Positions 42,039 through 50,601 of a stretch of 64,000 nt of DNA are shown here, piece by piece. Made by a program: the position numbers and the translations under genes. Position 1 is the stretch's first letter. Every line of letters begins with the position of its first letter. The DNA lies in contig CAQOGY010000008.1 of assembly GCA_948847595.1 (NCBI GenBank), forward strand, positions 62,001 through 126,000, read 5' to 3'. Under the pieces are notes generated by a model. The model worked only from the letters and a program-made list of their open reading frames with translations. It made no database searches and was not told the DNA's origin. Source of the stretch: an uncultured Bacteroides sp. Its GTDB lineage: Bacteria; Bacteroidota; Bacteroidia; Bacteroidales; Bacteroidaceae.

Positions 42039-42362
42039 TTATTTGCCGTTAGCCGTTATCTCTTTCCCTTGTCCTGCTCGTTCCATACACAGGCTGTATT
42101 CCCCCGAACACCAGTCCTTTTCCGGTGCCGTGAAGCTGATGTAGTTCCGCTCTTGCAGTTCCTTGCTGGCTGACAGCACATCTTTTACGGTAAATCCGCG
42201 TACCTTGCAAAGCAGGCTCGCCGGATGCACATAGAACTTTTCTGGTTTGTTCTCGTTCTTCCAAATATAAATAAGGTAGAAGAACAGTACCGTTGCTTCC
42301 TTGGAGAAATTGCTACGTTCGTTGGATTTCCAAAACTCGCTGATAAATTTTTCTTCTTGCAT
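42039..42362 (-). CDS. Small winged-helix-like protein
   Basis: The 107-residue cytoplasmic protein includes NFSKEATVLFFYLIYIWKNE and LLCKVRGFTVKDVLSASKEL, which read like the winged-helix domains of replisome-organiser proteins (helices followed by NYISFTAP, a wing strand). It lies between the TraG ATPase and the 854-residue protein. A DNA-binding or regulatory role is suggested only by this resemblance. Confidence 0.5.
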   Translation of the reverse strand: MQEEKFISEFWKSNERSNFSKEATVLFFYLIYIWKNENKPEKFYVHPASLLCKVRGFTVKDVLSASKELQERNYISFTAPEKDWCSGEYSLCMERAGQGKEITANGK

Positions 42363-42374
42363 GATAATATGATT

Positions 42375-45083
42375 TTAGAATTGTTTTTCTTTCAGGTTCA
42401 ATACTTTGCCTGCCTTATTTACCATTTGTGCAAAAGGCAGCGATTTTTCAATACCCGACCGTTTCCAGTCTCGGCAATAGGCTTCCGTAGCTTCTTGATG
42501 GCTGCATTTCAGTTCTGCCTTGTAGAGTTTCAACGCTTCTTTTTCCGCCCGTTCGGTGGTGTAAGTCATGTAGCATTCCCTCGGTTCCTCCACGCCATAG
42601 ACTTCGCTGGTCGTACCACGCCTGATGAATACTTCCCGGAAGAAACTGCGTCCTTCCTTGTTCTCCAGTCGGTTAATGGTAAAGATTTTCTTGCAGTCCG
42701 TTTCCGTCAGTCCGAGAATAGCCTTGATGTTGTCGAAGCGTTCCTTGAACTTGCTTTGGTCAAGAAGCATCACCACATCGGAGTTGTTGATAATGGCCTC
42801 TTTTACGATTTCGCTGCCGATGATGTCCTGTATCTCCTGTGTCACCACGCCGACACTTGCCCAAAACTTTCTTGCCGTCTTGTACATAAACTTGATGTAC
42901 TCGGCCATGAGTGGCGAGGCGATTGCCTTCCATGCTTCCTCTATTACCAGGACTTTTCGCTTCTTTTTCAGACGCATTTTCTGCAAGAACACGTCCATGA
43001 TGATAAGCGTGACAATAGGAAAAAGTTTCTTATTTTCCTTGATTGCATCCACTTCAAAGACGATAAAGGTCTCTGAGAACAGCGTGGTATCCACATTCTC
43101 GTTGAGAATCTTGTCATAGTTGCCGCCTTTGTAGAAAGGCTGAATCATGTATGCGTATTTGTCGTAGTCGATTTCCGTGATGTTGTTCTCTAGGCAGATA
43201 AGCTCCAACCGTTCACAAGAGTATTCATAGAAGGTATTGAACGACAGCGAAGCCACCGCCAAAGCTTTTCGCCGTTCCTCCAGCAACTTGATTTTCGCAT
43301 CAATCTTCTTACCGAGTGTCGCCATTTCCTCCACACTCCACGTACCCTTGCGCTTTTCGGCGGCGGTTAGTGTCTTGCGCAGGGTCTCACGCTGCAACGG
43401 GTCATAGCCCTTGAAACCGTGGAAGTAGGCATCGTAGTAGTCTGTCACAATCTGCTCGATGATACGGAACTCCAGTTCCGAAATTTTACTATCCGAACCT
43501 TTCCATATCAGCAGAATCAGGTTCTTCAGGAAGTCTATCTTTTCGATGTTCAGTTCCGCCTTCGTGATATTGAAAGGGTTCATCGTAATGGGCTTTTCCT
43601 CGGTGTAGCTGATATACTTCCCACCCAAATATTCGCACAATCCCTCGTAGGAATTACCTGTATCCACTATCACCACATCCGTTCCGTGTTCGTGTAGTTG
43701 GCGTACCACGCTGTTCATGTGGAACGATTTGCCGCTTCCCGAAGGCCCCAGGCAGAAAAAGTTGGAGTTGTCCGTCAGTTTGTGTTTCCCTTCTTTTCCC
43801 GTAATGTCAATGGCCACCGGCACGCCCTGCCTGTCCGTATAGTAAATCTTCAGCGGCGTGTCCTCGCTGTGCTGTATTTTTTCCTTGTACATCAGACAGG
43901 CGGCGGCATCGCCCAGCGTCAGGAAGCGGTCATACTCCGCACTCATGCCGTAACAGTTTCCCGGAAACGAATTGACGAACAGTTCCAGTTGGTTGTAAGC
44001 CCTCTTGGAGATATGGACGCCCATACGTCCGAACGTGTTTTCCAGATGATTGGTGGGCTTTTGCAGGTCGGCATCACTGTCGCAGCACACCACCAGGTTG
44101 TAGTGCGTATAGACTAGTTGCTTTCCCTCCCTGGCCATGACTTCCTGTACCTGCTTGATGTCCTCCACGGCCATTTGGTTGCCCGGATTGGGAATACTTG
44201 CGTGGCGGTTTTTCTTCTTTTCCAACAGTGCAAGCTCCCTTTTTTGGTTAGGAATGAAAATCATCTGGTTGTAAACGACCGTCCTCGCTTCCGGGATTTG
44301 GTCAATGGCCGCCATCACATCAACAGGCATCTGCGTGTTGTTCACCTCGATGTTGGCAAAGGGACGTACCAAGCTGGGCAGGTTGATGCTGTCCACGTCC
44401 ACAAGTGAGAATATTTTGCATTTCCGGTCACCCATGCGCACACATTCCTCATCCACCTTGAAATTGTTCATTGAGAGTGTCTTGTGGGTAAAATCCATGG
44501 CAAAATAGCGGTCGATATACTCGCTGGCATCTTCCTTTGTCAGAAATTCGGCACGTACACCGGCATCCTTCAATTGGTCTTGCACTTTGCGGATTTTCAC
44601 CAGGAAGTCACGCCACTTTCTGCCGTCAAAAGAGAAAAGGCGGCTCTTTTGCGCTTCCTGCGTCACGGTCAGATAGGTCTGGCTGTCCGTATATTCCCTG
44701 CCATTGAAGTAATGGAAGTAGGATTCGGACAGGTATTCGCGCTTGCTTTCGCTCTCATCACAGAACGGTTTGCGCACGAATATGTCCTGCTTGTGCAGCG
44801 CATACCCTTCGCCGAGTGTTTGGGCAATGGCGGTGAACAGCCGGGTGTATTCATAGTACCCGTCTATGTCAGCGGAGTATTTATCCACCGGGTTCTCCAT
44901 GCGCAGGATAGCCGCATACTCTCCGTTTTTGGTATATACCACGCCGACACCCTCGTTGTCTTCCACGGAGAAGTAAATGTCTTGGAAGATGCGCTTGCGC
45001 TTTCCTCCTGTGCCAAAGGCATATACCGATATGGCCATACCCGTGCCTACAGCCGCAAGAATCAGTAGAATATAAATCGTCAT
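42375..45083 (-). CDS. traG: Conjugation ATPase TraG (VirB4-like)
   Basis: The 902-residue protein has one N-terminal membrane helix (IYILLILAAVGTGMAISVYA) and an N-terminal domain typical of Bacteroides TraG. The ATPase core has Walker A LGPSGSGKSFHMN near residue 446 and Walker B KVLVIEEAWKA near 708, with GVVTQEIQDIIGSEIV after it. It powers assembly of the channel and DNA transfer at the inner membrane. It is the largest gene in the operon and anchors the order TraE-TraF-...-TraG. Confidence 0.92.
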   Translation of the reverse strand: MTIYILLILAAVGTGMAISVYAFGTGGKRKRIFQDIYFSVEDNEGVGVVYTKNGEYAAILRMENPVDKYSADIDGYYEYTRLFTAIAQTLGEGYALHKQDIFVRKPFCDESESKREYLSESYFHYFNGREYTDSQTYLTVTQEAQKSRLFSFDGRKWRDFLVKIRKVQDQLKDAGVRAEFLTKEDASEYIDRYFAMDFTHKTLSMNNFKVDEECVRMGDRKCKIFSLVDVDSINLPSLVRPFANIEVNNTQMPVDVMAAIDQIPEARTVVYNQMIFIPNQKRELALLEKKKNRHASIPNPGNQMAVEDIKQVQEVMAREGKQLVYTHYNLVVCCDSDADLQKPTNHLENTFGRMGVHISKRAYNQLELFVNSFPGNCYGMSAEYDRFLTLGDAAACLMYKEKIQHSEDTPLKIYYTDRQGVPVAIDITGKEGKHKLTDNSNFFCLGPSGSGKSFHMNSVVRQLHEHGTDVVIVDTGNSYEGLCEYLGGKYISYTEEKPITMNPFNITKAELNIEKIDFLKNLILLIWKGSDSKISELEFRIIEQIVTDYYDAYFHGFKGYDPLQRETLRKTLTAAEKRKGTWSVEEMATLGKKIDAKIKLLEERRKALAVASLSFNTFYEYSCERLELICLENNITEIDYDKYAYMIQPFYKGGNYDKILNENVDTTLFSETFIVFEVDAIKENKKLFPIVTLIIMDVFLQKMRLKKKRKVLVIEEAWKAIASPLMAEYIKFMYKTARKFWASVGVVTQEIQDIIGSEIVKEAIINNSDVVMLLDQSKFKERFDNIKAILGLTETDCKKIFTINRLENKEGRSFFREVFIRRGTTSEVYGVEEPRECYMTYTTERAEKEALKLYKAELKCSHQEATEAYCRDWKRSGIEKSLPFAQMVNKAGKVLNLKEKQF

Positions 45084-45088
45084 GGGCG

Positions 45089-45502
45089 TTATTGTTTTTG
45101 GCTTCCGTCACATCGGGCGAAATAAACCTTTCGGATTCCGAAAGCTAAATCATTCTCCCATTTATCCGAAAACTTGAACAGGTCAAACGTAGGATGCTCA
45201 TCGTAGCACTCATAAGGCACAATGCCATGTCCCACAAACAGGGCGATGTCTGCCGCAATACAGCGTGCCACCTCCCGACCGATATACAGCCTTTCCTTGT
45301 CGGTGAACTGTACATCGGAAAGCTCCTTCCGGTTCGTTTCAATGCACACGGATGCAAAATCCTCTGCACCGTTAATGTCTGTAATCGTCACAGTGGCATC
45401 GGTATCGGAGTCCATAACTACCTTTACTTTGAATAAAGGTGGAAGCACGCAGATTTCCACTGAGTTGATTTCCGCTTCGTTGTATATTACCAGATTGTTC
45501 AT
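45089..45502 (-). CDS. Small tra-operon protein, unknown
   Basis: The 137-residue soluble protein contains SVEICVLPPLFKVKVVMDSD and RLYIGREVARCIAADIALFV. It has no signal peptide. It lies 5 bases upstream of traG and 21 bases after the fimbrillin-like gene, so it is co-transcribed. I do not recognise a family; a cytoplasmic accessory to transfer is the only inference. Confidence 0.55.
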   Translation of the reverse strand: MNNLVIYNEAEINSVEICVLPPLFKVKVVMDSDTDATVTITDINGAEDFASVCIETNRKELSDVQFTDKERLYIGREVARCIAADIALFVGHGIVPYECYDEHPTFDLFKFSDKWENDLAFGIRKVYFARCDGSQKQ

Positions 45503-45523
45503 TTGTGTTGTTTTTTAGGTGAA

Positions 45524-47068
45524 TCAAAATAGATAAAATAACCGCAGCCGTAAGCTGGCATATTGTTTTGACAAGGTTCCGGTCACAATACCGTTCTCCA
45601 TGTCAATCAGATAAAAGGTCTTGTCCGAACTCTCGCTGACGGTCAGGTATTCTCCTCGCATCGGTTCACAGCCGACTGTTTCTCCGAGTTGCCGGTGATG
45701 ATAGAGCTGTGCCAGTTCCGCAAGTGACGGCACATAGCTTCCCGGATGCTGCTCCACTTCAGCAAGCATTTCTTTCCTGGCGAGCAGCCTCCCGTTCCTT
45801 CGGTAGGCATGCTCCGTTTGACGGTACTTGTCAATCAGCCTTTGGGTAAGATCGGCACCGTCTGCATAGCCGAAGGCGCATTGCTCACCGTAGGGCATTC
45901 CCGAAGTAAAGATGAGTTTGTTCTCATCGATGATTTCATCCGTTTGCCTGGGATTGACGACTCCCTCTTTACGTTTACCATCAATGGTCTGGAAAGTTTT
46001 ACCGGAAGTCAAAACTTTTCCCGAATAGCAATACCGACCCTCGCTGTCGCGCAACGCCACCGCTTTGCCGTGCCTCCCGTCCGTTTCCACTACCATGGCA
46101 ATTGAATTGCTGTCACGTTGAGGACATATCCCACCGTCTTTTTGCAGGTAGTGACCCACTTCCACGGAATCCACACGCTGCACAGGCTGGTAGCGGAGCT
46201 TGCGCCGGGTTTCCACCCAACTGCCATTCACCGCCAATCCTTCCTTGCCTTTGCGCAGGTTTAGCCTTACAAGGCTTCCTGCTTGCATGGGAGGCAATGT
46301 TGTCCGCACGGCGTATGGGTGTCCGTCAATGGTGGCGGCAATCGTCACCGCGCCTTCCGTATCGGTAGGCACCAGATAAAAGTCATGTTTCCGGCCATTG
46401 TTCAACAGGCAGTCCGCATCCGTGGCGTTCAACGTGCCTCCTTTGCCCACAGGTCTCCATTTACCCAAGTAAGGCTGATAGACAGCCTGTCCGCAAAGGT
46501 TCTCCCCCGTAAGCGTAAGTTCATCCAGCCGCTCTTGCAACCGGTCACTCTCGCATCCGATGCAGAGTAGCACCATTGAACTGCGCCAATCCATTTCCAC
46601 GGAAATCTCCTTGCCGATATGCCGGGCCGTTTCCACAGCGTACAGGTTTTCCCCGAAAGGAGCAGCCAGTACAAGACTATCATCTGCGGCAAGTCCTTGC
46701 CGATAAGGGAAACAGGCATAGATGGCGGCAAGCGTGTCAGCGGTCACGGTATGATGTTTCTGCGCCACATAACGCCCGTTATCATAAATGAACGGCACTC
46801 CGTAAAAGGCGTTCCGTTCCGTGTCTGTGGCGTCCGCAAGATGCATATACACCCCGATGTCCGGCAGTCCTGTTTCCATTCCCTCTGAAGTGATTGTCAA
46901 CGGACGGCAGGCTGTAGCCCAGCCTTGCCGAATTTTACCGGCTGTCTGTTGCGCTTCTACCGTGGCTGATTTCGTTACCTGTCGTTTTCCACAGGATGCG
47001 AGCAGTAGGACACATGGAAGAAACAGCCAAGCAATTTTACTTTTTCTACAAACTACGGTTATTGTCAT
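45524..47068 (-). CDS. Fimbrillin-like lipoprotein in the tra operon
   Basis: The 514-residue protein has a lipobox (LLLASCGKR). The N-terminal part resembles fimbrillin/Mfa-type pilins (LTITSEGMETGLPDIGVYMH, AFYGVPFIYDNGRYVAQ, AIYACFPYRQG). The C-terminal part contains SYVPSLAELAQLYHHRQL, as in the lipoprotein at 31320. Its start overlaps the traF stop by 4 bases. Surface adhesins are not standard tra genes. It may aid recipient contact or surface exclusion. Confidence 0.65.
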   Translation of the reverse strand: MTITVVCRKSKIAWLFLPCVLLLASCGKRQVTKSATVEAQQTAGKIRQGWATACRPLTITSEGMETGLPDIGVYMHLADATDTERNAFYGVPFIYDNGRYVAQKHHTVTADTLAAIYACFPYRQGLAADDSLVLAAPFGENLYAVETARHIGKEISVEMDWRSSMVLLCIGCESDRLQERLDELTLTGENLCGQAVYQPYLGKWRPVGKGGTLNATDADCLLNNGRKHDFYLVPTDTEGAVTIAATIDGHPYAVRTTLPPMQAGSLVRLNLRKGKEGLAVNGSWVETRRKLRYQPVQRVDSVEVGHYLQKDGGICPQRDSNSIAMVVETDGRHGKAVALRDSEGRYCYSGKVLTSGKTFQTIDGKRKEGVVNPRQTDEIIDENKLIFTSGMPYGEQCAFGYADGADLTQRLIDKYRQTEHAYRRNGRLLARKEMLAEVEQHPGSYVPSLAELAQLYHHRQLGETVGCEPMRGEYLTVSESSDKTFYLIDMENGIVTGTLSKQYASLRLRLFYLF

Positions 47069-47367
47069 TTCCTTTTTGAATAAGCATAGATGAATACTCC
47101 TTTATCGTTCTTCTTGCTGTGCAGCCCTTTGCGCTGTTTCAGCAGGATAAATCCGGCACCCACGGCGAGAGAGGCCACCAAAGTGAGCAGTCCGGCGAGG
47201 AAACCTATCAGGCAGTAGGCAAGGATAAAGCCGAGAATGGCCCCGCCGACAGCTCCGGCCGCCCAATAGATGTACCGCCCCTGAAGTCCCATCAGTTCAA
47301 GAGGCCGTTGAAGCCCCTTGAACAGTGGGTACCCCGTGTAGCGGCTGTTGTCCGTTTGGGTTCCCAT
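47065..47367 (-). CDS. traF: Conjugative transposon protein TraF (DUF4133)
   Basis: The 100-residue protein has the DUF4133 layout: GYPLFKGLQRPLELMGLQGR at the N-terminus, two membrane helices (AAGAVGGAILGFILAYCLIG and LLTLVASLAVGAGFILL), then a basic tail ending YAYSKRK. It is VirB3-like and normally lies between TraE and TraG. Here a fimbrillin-like gene and a small gene are inserted before traG. Confidence 0.85.
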   Translation of the reverse strand: MGTQTDNSRYTGYPLFKGLQRPLELMGLQGRYIYWAAGAVGGAILGFILAYCLIGFLAGLLTLVASLAVGAGFILLKQRKGLHSKKNDKGVFIYAYSKRK

Positions 47368-47373
47368 GCGCCG

Positions 47374-47739
47374 TTAAGCGGAGATACCGAAAAACAACGG
47401 AAGTGCCTGTGCAGCAGCTACCAGGAAGATACAAGCTCCTACAATCATCATGATAGACTTCTTCACGTCCTGTTCCTCGTTGTTCATTTTGATATACACG
47501 CTGATTGCTCCCACAACGGCCACAATGCCGGCAATGGCGTAACACAGTTTCACTACATACGGCACGTACTTGGCGATTTCGTCCGTCACCGTGCCGAGGG
47601 CGGTCGTTCCGGCGGAGTAGTCACCGGCCGCGTTCTGGGCGAAAGCTGTCACCGTTCCGACCAGCAGCATAAATGAAAGCATCTTGATTCTTTCGGAAGA
47701 GCAGATGCCCTTCATCATTTTCTTAATTTTTTGCAACAT
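47374..47739 (-). CDS. traE: Conjugative transposon protein TraE (DUF4134), copy 2
   Basis: The 121-residue protein has a signal/first helix (IKMLSFMLLVGTVTAFAQN) and two further helices (VVKLCYAIAGIVAVVGAISV and MMIVGACIFLVAAAQALPLF). The stretch KMNNEEQDVKKSIMMIVGAC is typical of DUF4134. These are VirB2-like pilin candidates. A paralogue lies immediately upstream (47794-48129). Confidence 0.85.
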   Translation of the reverse strand: MLQKIKKMMKGICSSERIKMLSFMLLVGTVTAFAQNAAGDYSAGTTALGTVTDEIAKYVPYVVKLCYAIAGIVAVVGAISVYIKMNNEEQDVKKSIMMIVGACIFLVAAAQALPLFFGISA

Positions 47740-47793
47740 TCGTTCTTGTTTTTAATTAGACATTATGGTACTCTCTGCGCAGATGAGTATTTT

Positions 47794-48129
47794 TTAAACT
47801 TGATAGCCGAAGAAAGCTGGGAACACGATAGAGGCTCCAATCATGAACATACAGGCTCCCACAACCATGAGTATCTCCTTGACGATACCTTCCTCGCCGG
47901 CATTCATCTTGATGAAGATTTGTAGGCTGGCGTAAATAGTAACAAGTGCAGCAATGGCATAGGTCAAATACAGCACATAGAGCATCATGGTCACTACATA
48001 GTCGTGCATCAGTGCCAGCGCATCGGCTCCCCAACTGTAATCCACGCCGCCACATTTGGCGAAAACGGACTGCGCCGAAAGGAGGCACGACACCGGCAGG
48101 CTATAACGGATAATCTTCTTACAATACAT
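47794..48129 (-). CDS. TraE-like protein (DUF4134), copy 1
   Basis: The start at 48129 (MYCKKIIRYSLPVSCLLSAQ) gives a signal peptide and an 11-base overlap with the preceding gene; other in-frame ATGs lie at 48141 and 48189. The 111-residue product has two helices (MMLYVLYLTYAIAALVTIYA; VVGACMFMIGASIVFPAFF) and the DUF4134 segment KMNAGEEGIVKEILMVVGAC. It parallels the gene at 47374-47739, so two pilin-like paralogues open the operon. Confidence 0.75.
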   Translation of the reverse strand: MYCKKIIRYSLPVSCLLSAQSVFAKCGGVDYSWGADALALMHDYVVTMMLYVLYLTYAIAALVTIYASLQIFIKMNAGEEGIVKEILMVVGACMFMIGASIVFPAFFGYQV

Positions 48130-48538
48130 TTCGGATGACATTGATTTCGGGTTTGAACAGCGAAGCTTTCTTGCCTTCCAGTAACTCATGGAGTTCTGGG
48201 GCTTTGATGCCGTATTCGCTCGTTACGTCCGCTTCATCCAGATTCTCTTGCAGCGAAGCAATGCGTCTCTCTGTCTCGGCAGTTTCTTTCTTTTCGCTTT
48301 CCTTTTCCGGGTCAAGCACTTCCGCAGGTTCTTCCGGTTCGGCATCGCCAATAAAAAAGCCGTCTCCCTGTTCATTCACAGAGACGGCGGTTTCAACTGG
48401 AACGTCTTCAATCTCAAACACTTCCTCGTTGGAAGTAAGTTGCTTTCCGGTAGCGTATAAATCCTTGCCGATGTTGGCACCGTAGTAAAGGAGGTAGGCG
48501 ATGCTCAGGCAAATGGCAAATGTCAAAAATGGACTCAT
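48119..48538 (-). CDS. First gene of the tra operon: single-pass membrane protein
   Basis: The 139-residue protein begins with a membrane helix (MSPFLTFAICLSIAYLLYYG). It continues as an acidic cytoplasmic or periplasmic tail with coiled-coil text (ESEKKETAETERRIASLQEN) and ends PEINVIRNVL. It is the promoter-proximal gene; copy 2 of the 27-bp repeat lies 122 bases upstream. I do not recognise the family. Confidence 0.6.
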   Translation of the reverse strand: MSPFLTFAICLSIAYLLYYGANIGKDLYATGKQLTSNEEVFEIEDVPVETAVSVNEQGDGFFIGDAEPEEPAEVLDPEKESEKKETAETERRIASLQENLDEADVTSEYGIKAPELHELLEGKKASLFKPEINVIRNVL

Positions 48539-49019
48539 TTCGTATTGTGTTTATGCGTTGATTGTTCGATTGATGCCGCAAAGGAATAATGAAATAGAGG
48601 TACACGATGAAAGACAAAGCAACAAAGCCTCCTTTTTTAACCGGGTTTATGATTGCAGTGAAAAATCAGACTGTCAATCATACTCCGATACCACAATTAC
48701 AGGTATTCCGCTCTCTACCATTTATATACAAGGAGATATGAATCATACACATCTATGCCCTCATTGGGCGGAGGCATTTCTGGCGCAAAGTTCCGGCAGG
48801 CTTGCTTTGATTGCTCCAAACTTTTAGGGCGGGAGGCAGCGGATTTTCGGATAATCAGTGCCCCAGTGATTGAAATCTTCCTTTTTCCACACGCGTAAAA
48901 AGCGTATTTCAACCAAAAAGTTTGTGCCATACGCACCTGCCAAGTCGGAGCACCATAAATAACTTCCTCACAATAAGGGGCAAAGGCTCCCGATGATAGG
49001 GAAATAAATCAAATCAGTT
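48539..49019. other. Divergent control region between tra operon and dnaN-like gene
   Basis: These 481 bases hold no supported gene. They carry the 27-bp repeat (48660-48686), an imperfect -7 box for the tra operon (about 48578-48589), and GC-rich text around 48750-48870 with ATTGGGCGGA (48763-48772), which also occurs at 7069-7078 near repeat copy 1. An origin of transfer could lie here, but I see no diagnostic nick site. Confidence 0.5.
48660..48686 (-). promoter_or_regulatory. 27-bp regulatory repeat, copy 2
   Basis: It is identical to 7121-7147. It lies 122 bases upstream of the tra operon start and about 80 bases upstream of an imperfect -7 box, the same spacing as copy 1. Confidence 0.6.
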
Positions 49020-50153
49020 ATGAAGTTCACAATTTCAGCAACAGAATTGAACGCCGAGTTAATTGCATTGGCAAAAGTAATGAACAGTAAGGTGGCATTG
49101 CCTATCTATTCCACGTTCCTATTGGAACTCAAAGACGGTGTATTGAGAATAACGGCATCCGACATGGATTGTAGCCGATGCAGCACGCTCCCTGTCATAG
49201 ATATGGACGGAGCTAACGGACACAGCGAAAGTATATGTGTCACAGCGAGTTTTTTGCTTGATTCGTTGAAGAATTTAGGAGACCAGCCTGTCACTTTTGA
49301 AGCGGACGAGGAAAATTTGTCGGTAGTTATCCGCTACAACAACGGCCAGTTCGACATGGTGGGATTTCCGGCAAAGGATTACGTCCTTCCTGGCACAATG
49401 GAGAAAAACGTGAAGGCCACTATCGAAGCATCTGTCTTGAATGATAGTATCGGCAAATCTTTATATGCCGTTGGCAACGATGACCTTCGTCCTATATTTT
49501 GCGGCATCTATTTCACTAAGAAGGGCGATGAATTGCAATGTGCCGCTACCAATGGCTCCATGTTGGTACGGAACATTTACAAGGTTGAGGATGACGGACA
49601 AGAGTACAATTTCCTGTTACATTCAAGAGCTGCAAAGATTGTGCGCAGTATGACAAGTAAGTCAGATGAGAAAGTGCAGGTATTCATTACTGACCGTGAA
49701 ATGGCCTTCCAAACAGAAACAGACTATTTCCGCACACGGCTGATAGAGGGAAGATACCCCAACTACAATGCCGTTATCCCCACGGATAGTGACAAAAAAG
49801 CCATTCTCGACAAAAACGAACTGTTGGCGGCCGTCAGACGGGTAAGCGTATTTGCGGACAAGGCACGTTGCGAGGTGGCCATGAACTTTTCGGGATTGTC
49901 GTTGGTGCTTTCGGGAAAGGATATTGATTGTTCCACCCATGCTGAAGAAACGGTATTTTGTGCCTATCAAGGCGGCAATTTGCGCATCGGCTTCAAAGCG
50001 GAGTTTTTGAAACAAACGCTGGAAAATATCACCACCAAAGAGGTACAGTTCAAGTTAAGCACGCAAGAACGTGCAGGTGTTATCACCCCTGTAACCGACG
50101 ATGACCAGATGGAAACCGTAGCATTGATTATGCCCATACTGCTATCGGCTTGA
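49020..50153 (+). CDS. DNA polymerase III beta sliding clamp paralogue
   Basis: The 377-residue protein aligns along its whole length with DnaN: MKFTISATELNAELIALAKV, then SKVALPIYSTFLLELKDGVL, VFITDREMAFQTETDYFRTR, IEGRYPNYNAVIP, and a C-terminus ending VALIMPILLSA. Bacterial clamps are 365-375 residues with three repeats, so it is complete. Chromosomes carry their own dnaN; an ICE copy may recruit polymerase to the element or act after transfer. It is transcribed divergently from the tra operon. Confidence 0.88.
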   Translation: MKFTISATELNAELIALAKVMNSKVALPIYSTFLLELKDGVLRITASDMDCSRCSTLPVIDMDGANGHSESICVTASFLLDSLKNLGDQPVTFEADEENLSVVIRYNNGQFDMVGFPAKDYVLPGTMEKNVKATIEASVLNDSIGKSLYAVGNDDLRPIFCGIYFTKKGDELQCAATNGSMLVRNIYKVEDDGQEYNFLLHSRAAKIVRSMTSKSDEKVQVFITDREMAFQTETDYFRTRLIEGRYPNYNAVIPTDSDKKAILDKNELLAAVRRVSVFADKARCEVAMNFSGLSLVLSGKDIDCSTHAEETVFCAYQGGNLRIGFKAEFLKQTLENITTKEVQFKLSTQERAGVITPVTDDDQMETVALIMPILLSA

Positions 50154-50172
50154 TACCGGTATTGAAGAAATT

Positions 50173-50198
50173 CCCCTGCACTTCAATTGCGGCAGGGG
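50173..50198 (+). terminator. Hairpin after the dnaN-like gene
   Basis: CCCCTGC (50173-50179) pairs with GCAGGGG (50192-50198), followed by ATTAATAA rather than a clean T-run. It probably attenuates transcription between the clamp gene and the next small gene. Confidence 0.5.
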
Positions 50199-50229
50199 AT
50201 TAATAATAAAATCCTAAAATTGAAATGAC

Positions 50230-50544
50230 ATGACATTCAGAGAATTTATGAAAGAAAACGACTACGAGTTGCAGACCACCTTCTGGAACGATTTTACGAT
50301 AGCCGACCATTTTGGACTTGCAGGTATTCAGGACACCTTCAACCGTGCGTTTGAAGAATGGAAAGATAATTGTAAGTATCTCACGGAGCTAACATTGGTA
50401 CTCAACCATAAAGTATGGCAACACCATGAAACAAAACCACAATTTTCAGAACTGTATGAAAAACTTTGGGAACAGACCGAACAATATGCAATGGAGAATC
50501 TAAAAGGCGACGAGTTGGATTATTTTTGTGAGATAACAGATTAA
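50230..50544 (+). CDS. Small acidic ICE protein, unknown
   Basis: The 104-residue soluble protein is rich in aromatic and acidic residues (MTFREFMKENDYELQTTFWN, FGLAGIQDTFNRAFEEWKDN). It follows the dnaN-like gene on the same strand and ends before a strong terminator. Proteins of this shape accompany many Bacteroidales conjugative elements; no function is known to me. Confidence 0.6.
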   Translation: MTFREFMKENDYELQTTFWNDFTIADHFGLAGIQDTFNRAFEEWKDNCKYLTELTLVLNHKVWQHHETKPQFSELYEKLWEQTEQYAMENLKGDELDYFCEITD

Positions 50545-50554
50545 TATACATGAA

Positions 50555-50580
50555 AGAAGGTATCAGAGTAGATACCTTCT
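50555..50580. terminator. Bidirectional terminator
   Basis: AGAAGGTATC (50555-50564) and GATACCTTCT (50571-50580) form a perfect 10-bp stem with a 6-nt loop and AT-rich flanks. It lies between convergent genes ending at 50544 (plus) and 50602 (minus). Confidence 0.8.
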
Positions 50581-50601
50581 TCCATTTTATATATTCCTGT
50601 T

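Noticed and set aside
7121..48686. The 27-bp direct repeats as attachment sites of a nested 41-kb element
   Set aside because: Both lie at equal distances upstream of minus-strand operons, with no integrase beside either copy, which favours a regulatory role over att sites.
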